From the NCBI GenBank assembly GCA_022495005.1, contig JAGYXB010000374.1, positions 124,001 through 188,000 of the forward strand: a DNA stretch of 64,000 bases, in the 5' to 3' direction. The position numbers were made by a program, and so were the translations under genes. Under the pieces are notes generated by a model, which saw only the letters and a list, made by a program, of their open reading frames with translations, was not told the DNA's origin and did not search any database. Positions 1-10,160 of this stretch are shown here, one piece after another. Position 1 is the first letter of the stretch, and every line of letters starts with the position of its first letter. Source of the stretch: Rhyacophila brunnea (lineage: Eukaryota > Arthropoda > Insecta > Trichoptera > Rhyacophilidae).

Positions 1-425
1 TATTTAAAAAAAATTATAAAGATAGATCATCTGTATCCACCACCAAGCTTAATCAAACATTTAAAACATATTCATATTATAATATTATGCAATTCTGTGT
101 AGACTGTTACAAATTTAGGTTGTAGTGCAAAAGTTTTTCTTTGATATAGAATTTTGTGGAAATGATCAAAAGATATGTAAACGACTTTACACAATTTAAC
201 ATAAGTGAATAAGGTAATATATTCCAAGAGGCTGTATCTAATTGGTTATGTTAAAATTAATTTCTATACATCAGAGTCAGAAAGCCCTAACTCATATTTT
301 GCCGAAAATGATTTAAGCGTAGATTTTGTACTAAGATTGTCAGATTATCTGTAATACCCAAAAGTCCATTCATAACAAGAAACCAAAATACTTAAAACAA
401 TTAAGTTGTAATTATATTTATATTT
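1..425. other. AT-rich interval, nothing recognised
   Basis: I see no open frame with coding character, no repeat shared with the rest of the window and no RNA gene here. It borders the LINE tail that begins near 430. Confidence 0.5.
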
Positions 426-429
426 ATCA

Positions 430-660
430 TTAATATAAGGCACTACAACCCTTGGCGGACCTTGGCCTTCTTCAAAATTTACCTCCAACATGGACTATCC
501 AGCACCGACACTCTCCAGTTGCTTTGACCGAGGATTCTAAAATCTTCTGTGGCGCAGTCCAACCACCTCAATTCCGGCCGTCCAAGTCTTTTCTTGCCTT
601 CGAGATTGCGTACATAGTCCGCCTTGCTGGTATATCCTCTGGTTGATCCAGCGCAGTCTG
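430..660 (-). mobile_element. LINE 3'-end remnant (C-terminal tail of reverse-transcriptase ORF)
   Basis: Read on the minus strand, this gives the end of a non-LTR retrotransposon polyprotein: a basic RLRW-type start, then RPELRWLDCATEDFRILGQ, then a tail like LKKAKVRQGL. The arrangement of a basic linker, a Gly/Arg-Pro turn, RW-x-D and a closing basic stretch is typical after the RT domain of insect LINEs. The upstream part needs a frame change and there is a stop in the tail, so the copy is dead. Only the extreme 3' end survives, as expected from 5'-truncated insertion. Clade assignment is not safe; it differs from the other LINE tails in the window. Confidence 0.7.
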
Positions 661-664
661 TGCA

Positions 665-2100
665 TTTTCATATGCTACATGATGTTTTCACTCCCTATAA
701 ATTTATATCAAAGCATGAAAACTCTAAATTTGCGTTTTCATGAAAGTGTTAATTTTTGAAAATTTTGGAGTCTGTTTTTAAGTTGCAAACTTTATGTACA
801 AAAAAAGCTAAGACTGAACTCCAATGCCTGAATGATCATATTCGCCAGAGTCTGGTGAGATCGTCAGATCGACATTAATACTCAATAAATCTGCTGTGAA
901 ACATAAAATACATGTTATGAGAAACACCGATATTTATGACTGAATACGTGTAATTTCACTGAACAAATTATTATGAAGCAATCAATGGTTTTTGTCAGCC
1001 AGTTGGTAAATAATAAATTATTTTGTTGTATGATTTTTAGGATTTATGAAAAAGGAAATTGGATAATTCTGCCTCATACGGTACCCACACGTTTATTACA
1101 TATTTCGTGGTGTCATTAAGTTCATATCATTCGACGCGTACAAAATGATATTAGGTATAGAGATATAAAAACGCGTCCTCAATCAGATAAACAAATTGTT
1201 TTGTTACTCGCTTGCCCACGACCCCTTTCCTCCCCCACGAAAATTACTATCAAAATATAAATACTCGTGGGCCAAAATATGCAGTGGTGTAGTAACGAAT
1301 AAACACAGAGAGGGTTACGTTCATCGTAAATGTCAATGAAAATTATAAATTATTGTAAGTAATAATAAAAAAGTATTTAACTGTTTACGTTTTTTACTTG
1401 TCATCGATGTATGTAACAGAAGAAAATAATTGTAAATTACCCGTTTATTACTTATGTCGCACTAATTATGCAATAACGTCGATTTGTTTTTTGGTTAAGA
1501 ATTAAAAACATCATGGTAAATTATAATTTCCATAAAAATATCAGAATACTGTAATATTAATTATATATTAGGTGATGAGGAGATAAATATATCTTTCGAC
1601 TTATGTACGCGTATCTAAATATCTTAAGTACTTATTACTTAAGAAGAAATACACTAGAATAAAATTAAGTTTTATAAATTTTAGAAATTAATACATAACA
1701 CAATAGAGGTAGGTATAGTAGATATTTTTGGCAGTTTTATCATTTGGAGCTAAGTCAATTAAAGATACCTATTTATGTAAATATATTATTTTTAAAATGT
1801 ATTCTATTCTAACTATATTTGGCATTATTGTTTTGCAGTACTAGAGTAAATCTATGAAAAACAAACAGTTGAGTTTAAGGCTACTTAACATTATTATTTT
1901 AAGTGAATAGAATAATATTATTAAGTAAGTAGGTACTTTTAACAGTAGGTATATACAATATTATATTATAAGACATCCACGGTAGCCGTATTATAAGAAG
2001 ACGTTGGTCACGCGTTCAGTCCGGCGGCTAGACAAAAAAACATATTGTTGTATTTTTTAATGTGTGTTCCCATTGCAACCACCTGAATAGCTAATAATTA
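665..2100. other. AT-rich interval, no gene seen
   Basis: Long runs of A/T with only short chance frames. A pyrimidine-rich patch near 1205-1240 and a few TAGGTA-type words are the only texture. No internal copy of another repeat was seen. Confidence 0.45.
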
Positions 2101-2105
2101 ATACT

Positions 2106-2490
2106 TAAATATATTATTTATTCTAAATTCTAATTGATTTGAGTTTTGTACTATTTCATTTGAGTCATTTTTTGCGACCCGGGTGTCGCTTTTTTGCATC
2201 ATCAGTTACTATGCGCACTCACTGATGTAAAATACACACCGACACCGAATACAGTTAATTATTGTTTATATATCAATATAACACAATAAAATAACGTACA
2301 AACCTTACGACCAAAGTGTTTGTATACTTGATCCTTTACTATATTTATTTGTCAGTGTGTATTTGCCATTAGTGAGTGCGCATAGTGCCCGAATATGCCG
2401 AAAGGCAAAACCAGGGTAGCAAAAAATTACTCAAATTGAATGGTACAAAACTTAAATCCATTAGAATAATAAAGTTATTTAAATTCTAAT
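2106..2490. mobile_element. MITE-like inverted-repeat element
   Basis: The left arm (about 2106-2245) and right arm (about 2351-2490) are imperfect reverse complements over roughly 135-140 bp each, around a centre of about 105 bp. Matching pairs include ACTATGCGCACTCACT (2208-2223) with AGTGAGTGCGCATAGT (2371-2386), and GAGTTTTGTACTATTTCATT (2141-2160) with its counterpart near 2438-2457. There is no coding sequence. This is the form of a non-autonomous DNA transposon or an old palindromic insertion. The outer ends blur, so no target duplication can be read and no superfamily is assigned. Confidence 0.75.
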
Positions 2491-2584
2491 TCCATTAAAG
2501 TGGTAGGTCTATAAATAGTATTATATTTTTTTGAATATCTATTCTAAATAGAAAACCTCAATCTGCATGGTACTCGTAGCTTAA

Positions 2585-3030
2585 ATGAATGTTGATATTT
2601 CAGCACTAGTTCGAATAGTTGTAGGTAGGTCAACCCAGAGCCCCGTTGGTACAGCACTGCCAAAATCTACTAATGGGTCCCCGAGGCCCGGTGTCGGAAT
2701 GATAATTTCGACACATCGTGGTATTAGGATCGTATCAGTTGCACCAGATAGCGATCGCCCATTGTCAAATGACGCGTTTCCTGGCTTTGGAAGTGCCGAC
2801 TCTATTCAGGTCTCACCTTCGCCTTCGTTAAGGATTGGCCGGCTTCGTTTCCGAATATCGGAAGCCGGATTATTATTTGCCTAATGCCCGAATGTTACTT
2901 CTAATATTGATGACTACGATAAGGATCGCGTCCAACAAAAAGGTAGCTAATACGCCCACGGATCGGTATGACAATCAAAACGTATGTCAAAACGACAAAG
3001 TTGGAGAGAGCTGGATTGATTTTCTTTAAT
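2585..3030 (+). other. GC-richer block with overlapping open frames, unrecognised
   Basis: This patch has much higher GC and CpG than its surroundings. One plus frame is open from the ATG at 2585 to a stop at 2882-2884 (99 codons, Ser/Pro/Arg/Gly-rich). A second overlapping plus frame is open from about 2835 to 3026. A TTTCAG acceptor-like site sits near 2604, and a CAG/GTCTCA junction near 2810 could be a weak donor. I recognise no domain in either frame. It could be a decayed exon, part of a repeat not otherwise represented here, or conserved non-coding sequence. Treat the frames as hypothetical. Confidence 0.25.
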
Positions 3031-3500
3031 ATAAACCATTACTACTTCTTTTGTATACGTTTTAATAAATAAGTCGATGTTAAAGCACTTATTTTTGTTG
3101 TTGTATGTTTTGTTTTGACTAGTAAGAGGGGAGCGATTACAATAGGAACAAGTAAAAAATTGCTTAAAAATTATTAATAAGTTGACACGAAACAAGTTCC
3201 AGGCAATATAATTTTGTAACTCGTCAGCTGAATGTAGAACTATTCTAACCAAGGCCTGAACAAAAACGATGCATAAGTGCGAGTGAGAAAGTATTCGGCA
3301 CCCTTATAATCTCTGAGACACGCGCAAGAGTAAGATAAAGGGTTCACAGATGTGTAGAAGATTTTATTGTCGGTGTAGCCACCAAATCTTAGTTTTTTGC
3401 TTAACTAAGCGTCGATAACCTGCGAGCGCGTGTTGCTTAAATTGATATTTTTTGTGTTAAACATAGTCCACAAGTCAGTGGTAAATATTTTTAGTTAATT
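3031..3500. other. Interval with no recognised feature
   Basis: AT-rich at first, becoming more GC-balanced and CpG-bearing toward 3250-3480 (for example CGTCGATAACCTGCGAGCG near 3410). That could be promoter or 5'UTR sequence for the candidate exon at 3523, but nothing decisive is visible. Confidence 0.35.
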
Positions 3501-3522
3501 AAGTAGAAAAGATAGTTTTCAG

Positions 3523-3582
3523 TGCTGTATTAAAATGTGGTAGCCGTACTGATAAACAAGAAAATGGTATTACGTTTCATAG
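3523..3582 (+). CDS. Candidate exon with the start of a THAP zinc-finger domain
   Basis: A TTTTCAG acceptor ends at 3522 and a strong donor, AG/GTAAGT, begins at 3583. The 60-nt exon between them, entered with one base completing a codon, reads A-V-L-K then CGSRTDKQENGITFH(R). THAP DNA-binding domains begin C-x(2-4)-C and run into a turn ending in F-[HY]-[RK]. Here the second cysteine (in KCG) and the closing ITFHR are present. The first cysteine would be supplied by the preceding exon (TG joined to T). Without splicing it would be Ser and there is no in-frame ATG, so an upstream exon is needed. THAP domains occur in host transcription factors and in P-element-type transposases; which one cannot be told. 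The short length makes chance resemblance a real possibility. Confidence 0.35.
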
Positions 3583-5228
3583 GTAAGTTGATACATGTTC
3601 GTGATAATTTATTTGTATATTATTATATATTTTGATATCAAGTGACTGTGCTTCTTTAAAATAACTTAAATTATGGATATTTTTACCTAATAGTTGCATT
3701 TTTACCGCTTAAAAATACTATATAACGTAAAAAAATAGAAAAATATATTTTGATTCTGAGCGTCTAGTGCGAGTAACTACTTTGGGCGAGCACTAGCGAA
3801 ATAGTCTATGGTCTCGAACATTTGTATACGAATGCGTTCGCTCGCCCACAAACCAAACGCACGGCACGCAGCTTCATTTAGCAATGCAATGGGTGGCGTC
3901 TAGATGTATCTATAGTCTAAGATTCTAACTTACATTTCAAATATTTATAATTTGTATAGATAAATATATAGGTACATCATATTTTAGAAGGACTATTGAT
4001 GAAAGTAATGATGCATATATGTGTTTAAATAATAAATAACTTAAATACGATGATTCAAAGAACACTAATAGTTCTGCATTCAGCTGATGAATTGATAGTG
4101 CGTTTCTACAAGTTATAATAATAGGTATATTTTCATTAAATCAATGTGATATTTTCGCTAAAACGAGTTAGATATTTATGAGGTTACGTAAATTGTTTGA
4201 AATGTTTTCTTCAGCATCCCAAAAGTTATTTATCAAAATTGAAGTTATTCAATAATAAACGGACACCTGCGTTTTGAAAGGGTAAATAGTGAAAAATATA
4301 TGAAGACTCTTATTTATGAATGGTTTCCTGTAAAGTTGAAAATTCGTCGTCAAATAAGTAAGTAATAAAAACTGATAAGTGACATACATATTCTATGCAC
4401 GATTGTAATTATCCTCACTGTAATTATCCATAACTTCTAAAACGCGCCAAAATAATATGAAAAAATGGTTAAAAATCGAGTGATTTTCAGAAACCGATTA
4501 TTTAAATTGAAATTTTCAAATGCATTTTACATATATTTATTGAAAAAAGGTGTTTATTTGCTAGGTAATATAAATAGGCAGATGTTTGTAATTTGTATAT
4601 AAAAATAAAATAAAAAAAATAATCGTTATGACCATTGGCGGCTCTATGCTCGATGATTTGGTAGGTCAGTTTTATATTATTTTAATTTGCCTTTTCGTTG
4701 TACACTTAAAATACGTATAGCAAATTGGCTTTTTATACATTATAAAAGAAGTGATATAAATTGTTAGATAGTTAGATTAAAAAGATAGATACCTACTTAA
4801 CCTTAAAAAAAATGTCTATTTTCACATCAAACAATCAAAAATATTTAATAAAAACTCCGTAGCTTTTTCATTAAACTATCACTATCAGAAAAAGTGTTGT
4901 GTACTGTTATGAAATGGCGGGATCATGTATATATAAACACTTTTTATATTTCCACTGATTTTATTAGAAGGTAACTTTTACGATTAATATAGCAGATTAC
5001 ATTTTAAAGGGTAACTTTTATACAATGGTTTAACTGTTTAATACAATGAATGCAGTCGATGCGTTTTAGTCAAAGGTTGTATTTAAACTAAACTAAAAAG
5101 CTATTTTTGGTTGAGTACTATAATATTACAAAACAAACAATGACATTGCATAATATGAAACTTTCAGACAACAATAGGAAGTTTGAAATAATAAAAATAT
5201 AAAAAATAATACAGTTGAAACCATGTTT
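3583..5228. other. AT-rich interval with one GC patch
   Basis: Mostly AT-rich and featureless. A CpG-rich patch at about 3760-3905 (GCGTTCGCTCGCCC near 3831) stands out but matches nothing I recognise. Confidence 0.4.
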
Positions 5229-5230
5229 GG

Positions 5231-5280
5231 TAGGTAATATAATACATGCTCATGCTTAGTAGGTAATATAATACATGCTC
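5231..5280. repeat. Short tandem duplication, 21-bp unit
   Basis: The first 20 bases of the unit are TAGGTAATATAATACATGCT, followed by C. It occurs at 5231-5251 and again, identically, at 5260-5280, separated by 8 bases. This is a recent local duplication with no evident function. Confidence 0.85.
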
Positions 5281-7325
5281 GATGAAATCGCGAGGCAATA
5301 ATAATTAATAACAGAACAACGTTTTATACCTGTTTCCTTTAACACACTGAAAAATGTATTGTTATCTCTTTCTGGGACAATGACGAAAATCTTGCCTATA
5401 CATCGTAAAAACAAATTAAAAAAAAGACTGGCGAAATGTGTGTTTTCTCCATTTCACATATGGAAAATGAGAGAGAAAGAGAAATAGGTAGAAATATTTT
5501 ATTCCGGCATATTTCCAAATGCCCAAATTATAGCGACCGAGCGGATTCATTTTGTTTGAATTTTATACACACAGTTCGTTCGTCCGTGTGCGTCTCGCCT
5601 TGACGTGTTAGCCGATAATTATTATAATACATTGTACCTACATCTTAGATTATAACCTACATAGATTGTAAGATGTTTATTTTTGGAGGGTCATTGACCA
5701 ATTGACCTAATGGACCAGCCGCTATTGGTTATGACCAGCCAGATACATCGTAGAAAATGTCATTGACCACTAATATTGAATTGCCGACTTACTTATCGGT
5801 TTTTGTAATTAGGATCCACAAATTATTGTTTAAGACCTTTTGTATCAACTAATCTCGTTGTCTATGTAAAATAAAAATTTACGACGGCAATCTTTGGTTC
5901 TTTTGAAAGTTGTATTTATTTTATTTAAAATAACGTGTCTCTTAGTTTTGGAGTAAGTACATAATGATAAATATTTTACTTCAGATTTTTAAAACTTATT
6001 AATAGTTTTATTTTTACTTAAGTAATTATCTAAAAAATGATAATATAGATACATTTTAGTATGGGTCAGGAAATTAGAAAATTAGGTATTTACCTGAAAG
6101 AAAAATAATTAGTAGATAAGTAACATTTTTTTTCACGTCAAGACGTTTTTACTTGAAAAAAATGTAATATGTATACTATTTCATATAAATTATTTAAATT
6201 AGGCACTCCATTGAAAGTTTGGTGTAAAATATATAATTTAAATATTAGATTTATCTTGGCGGTACACTTTATGCTAGCTTACCTGTGTATGTTAAAATAT
6301 CGCTTGCGGATGTAGGTGTAGAATTTTTCAAATTAAATATAATTTCACAGCAAATTAAACTGTATTAAAATTGATTTACATATTGTAGCGATTATCGTTT
6401 ATTATAGACTGACGAACATTTTATAGCTCCGTAAGATATTATTATCGTCGTCTGTATATTTTCACACAATAACACACAGCTTTATAAAGATATTAAAAAC
6501 AAAAAAACAAAAAAAAAATAGCATGAAATCATTGCGGTGTTAGATGAATCAATTCTCGAAAACACATTAAAATGGCAATAAATTGTGGTGAATTCAAAGA
6601 AGCTACAATTATTTTAATTCTCAATACAAACAGCGCTTTAGCAAAAAAACATTGACTTTGCCCTATTAAATTCATTTTCGTGATGTACAATTGCCTATAA
6701 TTAAATTAAAATCCAAATGTGTGCCGTTTTTAATCAATTTTCGATAAAAGCATATATTTAAAATATTAAATAGGTTATTATCATTTAGTTTTATTTACAA
6801 AAGCGCTTAGCCGAACAAATGCGCGTAATAATAAAGTAATGCCTCGAACAATAATAGTTTAAAATCAAAAACATAAGTCATTTAATAATGTATGTTTCAA
6901 ATCCAAAGTCAAAACTATATATCTACGGTCAAATTATTTAAATTAGATACATAAAACACAATTGAACTCAAATTATTTACTTAATTTTGATGTAGATTTT
7001 ATTTCAGGTTCTTGGGCTTTAAATAGCAATTATAATTCTATATAAAAGCGATCGATAAATTACTTTCGCTTTCACGAAGCTTCCATTGAGTTGTATATTG
7101 ATTTATTGTTTTTAGATTCGTCTGGATCTATTTATTACTTGGCCACAGGTTTTGGATCATTGAAAGGTAGATATTAAAGTTCATAAGGTATGACGAGGTA
7201 CTAATAATTTATGTACCTATCTTACTATTGTGCGGTTTTTCTCCAAAGAAATAATAAAAGATATTAAACAGTAGAAAAGTGTAAATACAAAAAATATATA
7301 TAAATTAGATACAAGGAAGTACACT
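5281..7325. other. AT-rich interval, no gene seen
   Basis: Only short chance frames. A CpG-bearing patch around 5535-5610 (GCGACCGAGCGG, GTCCGTGTGCGTCTCGCC) is the one compositional departure. No repeat shared with the rest of the window was found. Confidence 0.4.
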
Positions 7326-7329
7326 GAAT

Positions 7330-7475
7330 GATCTAAGCTTAAGCAGACCCTATTTTAAGAACCTTGAATTCAGCGTCACAAAGAGACGCCAGATCTGGCG
7401 ATTGACCGAGGGAAGTGGCACAATCTTGTGCTTGCTCTTTTCCCCAATAATAAGGCGCGATATGGTGAAATAGTA
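7330..7475 (+). mobile_element. LINE 3'-end remnant (family also at 54.5 kb)
   Basis: The plus strand carries GACCGAGGGAAGTGGC and then ATCTTGTGCTTGCTC, readable as DRGKW-H-x-LVLAL, which is the closing D-R-x-x-W motif of LINE RT ORFs. The same sequence (GACCGAGGGAAGTGGCGCGA followed by CTTGTGCTTGCCCC) appears on the minus strand near 54655, so it is a repeat family. Only the last 40-50 codons can be followed, and frames drift. It meets the RTE-like tail at 7504-7950 tail to tail. Confidence 0.6.
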
Positions 7476-7503
7476 GTGGTTATGTATTATCAGCGTAATA
7501 TAC

Positions 7504-7950
7504 TCATGGCTGAGGATCGTGACCACATTTGAATATCGTCATCCTTTGAGCGACCAAGACTTTCCATCCTTCTCGATCTTCCGCTTCTCTCAAGGCAGAA
7601 TGGATGGTGCCCGCAGTCAGCTCTTTTACTCGGTCGCTCCAGCGCGCAGACGCTTTTCCTCTGCTTCGCCTTCCCTGGAGGCCACCCAAAACCACCAGTC
7701 TCTCCAGGTTGTCCGGTCCGCGCCTGACAATATTATGTCCAAAAAAACTGCAGAATTCGTCTGTCATATTGTTGAGAGCCGTTCCTTTATCTGCAGTCTC
7801 TGGATGATTGACTGGTTTGTCCTGTGCTCCGTCCAATAAATACGAAGCATTCGGCGCCAACACCACATCTCAAAGGCATCAATTGCCTTCAGTTCCCTTG
7901 CCTTCAGGGTCCACGACTCGACTCCGTATAAAAATATCGAGAACACTAAT
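7504..7950 (-). mobile_element. RTE/BovB-type LINE 3' end (RT ORF C-terminus), frameshifted
   Basis: Read from 7946 downward, one frame gives a segment beginning YGVESWTLKARELKAIDAFE and then MWCWRRMLRI, and a second frame gives GHNIVRRGPDNLERLVVLGG, RWSDRVKEL and LREAEDREGWKVLV, ending in GHDPQ. This is the characteristic C-terminus of RTE/BovB-like reverse transcriptases: the YG-x-E-SWTLK motif, the WCWRRMLRI block, a GH-x-RR-x-x-N-LERL block and the closing AEDR-x-x-W. A frameshift near 7770-7800 separates the two parts, so the copy is non-functional. The catalytic RT domain is absent because of 5' truncation. A second degenerate tail is at 22.7 kb. Confidence 0.85.
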
Positions 7951-8464
7951 GTATTTAGTCAATTTCTATTAAAACGGCTTGCATATTGAAATCCTTTGAA
8001 ATTACCAAAATTATCATTCAAAAACACTAAAGTTATTGATGAAAGAATAGGTGGATACATCATTTTGGCCATGACCGTATTACTCGTAAAATAAATATAA
8101 TATAAGTATTATATATTACATAAATGGAAATTGGCTTGTATATTTTATATATTATAAATAAGGTAGTTGGCATGTAGTTGTGTAGGTATCTGAAAAACAC
8201 GGATACCGCGAAGGGTGACAGATTCGATAAATAATGTTGTCGCGCTCGGAGCATAACGCAGTAAGTCAAAGGCGTCGCGTTCTGCGGGAAAGCTCAGCAA
8301 ATGGCGTACCTACGAGTATATTGTTTATATACTGTTAAAAATATAAACAAAGTATGTATTAACAAAATAACAATATATATTATGTACTCTTTTCCTGCTA
8401 GTATATGTGGAATAGACTCCATTGTTATTTTCGTTAGACGACTTGTGTTTAATTAACTTTATAT
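7951..8464. other. Interval with no recognised feature
   Basis: AT-rich, with a small CpG cluster near 8195-8300. Open frames here are chance frames. It ends at the hAT-like terminal repeat. Confidence 0.4.
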
Positions 8465-8465
8465 C

Positions 8466-9275
8466 CAGGGCTTGAAATGGAACGGAACGCACCGGAGTGC
8501 CGTTCCGGTTCGTAAAATCGGCAATATTGTCGTTCCGTCTCATGGAAAAAATAATTTTACCATTTGAGCTAGAATGGCCATAATATAACATAAAATCACA
8601 CACTTATTTTTTTATAAAACACATAAAATTAGATAACCATCTTAATATTTTCATAAAATTACTGAGCGCTCCGGTTCGTAAAATTCTTCTTTTTGAGTGC
8701 TGTTTATATCGTGTTTAATGATAGAAGAAAATTTAGCAAAAATCACGAATTGTTGATAATTAAATGCCCACTCTATTGACATAGTGATATGCAGTCATTA
8801 AATTAATGTAACGTTTTCATATTAGAAATGTTGTAATATAAGATTGATGATTAAGTGTTACATCGATCGCTCGAAATTTTTCGAAAATATTAACATACTG
8901 TCGAACAAGATCTTCTTGTCAACGTGTTAAAACTGTGAATTAATAAGCCCCTCCTGTTTTTAACCGCACTTTCACTGAAACGACTTCCGGTTATCGATGA
9001 GTTGTACACCTGTTAAAACTGTGAACTAACAAGCCCCTCCTATTTAGATAATCGCACTTTGACTCCAGCGACTTCGGGTTATTGCCAAGATCTTCTTGTC
9101 GTACAGTAGCTATCTAATTTTATGTAGGTATATATTATGAAAATAAGTGGGTTAGATTTTTTTTGTTATATGGCTTATCAATATCATATGGTCAAATATT
9201 TTTTTCCGAGAGACGGGGCGATAATTTTGCCGATGTCATGAACCGGAACGGCGCTCCGGTTCATTTCGAGCCCTG
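8466..9275. mobile_element. hAT-like non-autonomous DNA transposon, long TIRs
   Basis: The element opens with CAGGGCTTGAAATGGA and closes with TCATTTCGAGCCCTG, whose reverse complement is CAGGGCTCGAAATGA. CAGGG termini are typical of hAT transposons. The two arms can be aligned inward for roughly 170 bp, including the ACACTTATTTTT and ACATAAAATTAGATA blocks. The 8 bp outside each end, TTTATATC and GTTACACC, agree at 5 of 8 positions, and two of the three differences are T/C, so they may be a decayed hAT 8-bp target duplication. There is no transposase frame; the 92-codon minus frame across the left arm is chance. The interior contains an 86-bp tandem duplication, listed separately. Confidence 0.8.
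8906..9100. repeat. 86-bp tandem duplication bracketed by a near-palindrome
   Basis: Two diverged copies start with GTTAAAACTGTGAA at 8926 and 9012 and share AAGCCCCTCCT, ATCGCACTTT-like and CGACTTC blocks. The pair is bracketed by two identical 15-mers, CAAGATCTTCTTGTC, at 8906-8920 and 9086-9100. The 15-mer is itself nearly palindromic. This lies inside the hAT-like element. Confidence 0.8.
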
Positions 9276-9431
9276 GTTACACCAGAATTAGTACCTATAT
9301 TAATTACTATACTATTGGAATGTTCGTGCTTTTATCTATTATATTAGACTGTTGTCATGTATAGTTGTTAAAATCATAAAGGGTATTTAGCCATGTTACT
9401 CTTGTTAACGCCGGATATTCCATTTTTGAAA

Positions 9432-10022
9432 TAGTCAAACTTGGTTATTACGAGGAAGATGGGATCGACTGAATTTGCTCGTTATAAGCATTACTCGTTA
9501 TATCAGAGAATGGGTATTTTTAAATGAGCAGTCACATAACACAAAAAGTCGCAATTCAAACAAAAATACACAATTAGAATTTTTCCCCGAAACAAGCATG
9601 GTATTCATAAACTACAAAAGAAGTTTATTGTAACGAACGCTTGTAGGTATCTACTGACTTCAGCATGGATTTTTTACATGAAATTTCAACCATATGCGTG
9701 GCTACATTTTCAATGTTGTCGGCGTAAACACCAATTACGTACTTAGCACTTAACTAGTGTCATAAACGTAATTCGATCCCGGCGGCATCGATCTACGTTC
9801 GGATTTTATTGCTTAGGGTCGAAAATGTTTTTAAACGATCGACACATTAACAGTTTTAAGAAAAAAAATATGATATTTTTGCCCGGTATATCCGATAAGT
9901 AGCTCGTGATAAAAGTGAATAAATGTATGGAGAAAATCATAAACTAAAATGTCAACGAATGTTTCCTCATTACATCCGAAATCTCGCTATGTCCGTGATC
10001 GTAATAACCGAGTTCGACTGTA
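9432..10022 (+). mobile_element. pogo/Tigger-like MITE, copy A
   Basis: The left end reads TA-GTCAAACTTGGTTATTACGA (one base shorter than copy B). The right end reads TAATAACCGAGTTCGACTG-TA. These are inverted copies of a terminus of the form CAGTCRAACTYGGTTATTACGA beside TA, the pattern of pogo-type Tc1/mariner elements that insert at TA. The interior has no transposase. It is shared along its length, inverted, with copy B at 52022-52570; common blocks include TTAAACGATCGACACATTAACAGTTTT and TTATAAGCATTACTCGTTA-like sequence. Confidence 0.8.
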
Positions 10023-10160
10023 CGTTATTTTTACTGAATATTCAATGATAGATTCCAAATTAATAATATATAAGTAGATGGTTTATGAGTTTAGTTTTAT
10101 GAATGACGATGTTAAAGAAGCTTCTAGAATATCATATTGAAATCATGTTGGGTGAATAAA

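Noticed and set aside
2947..3252. 101-codon minus-strand frame
   Set aside because: Overlaps the GC block partly, shows no domain, and has the composition of chance frames.
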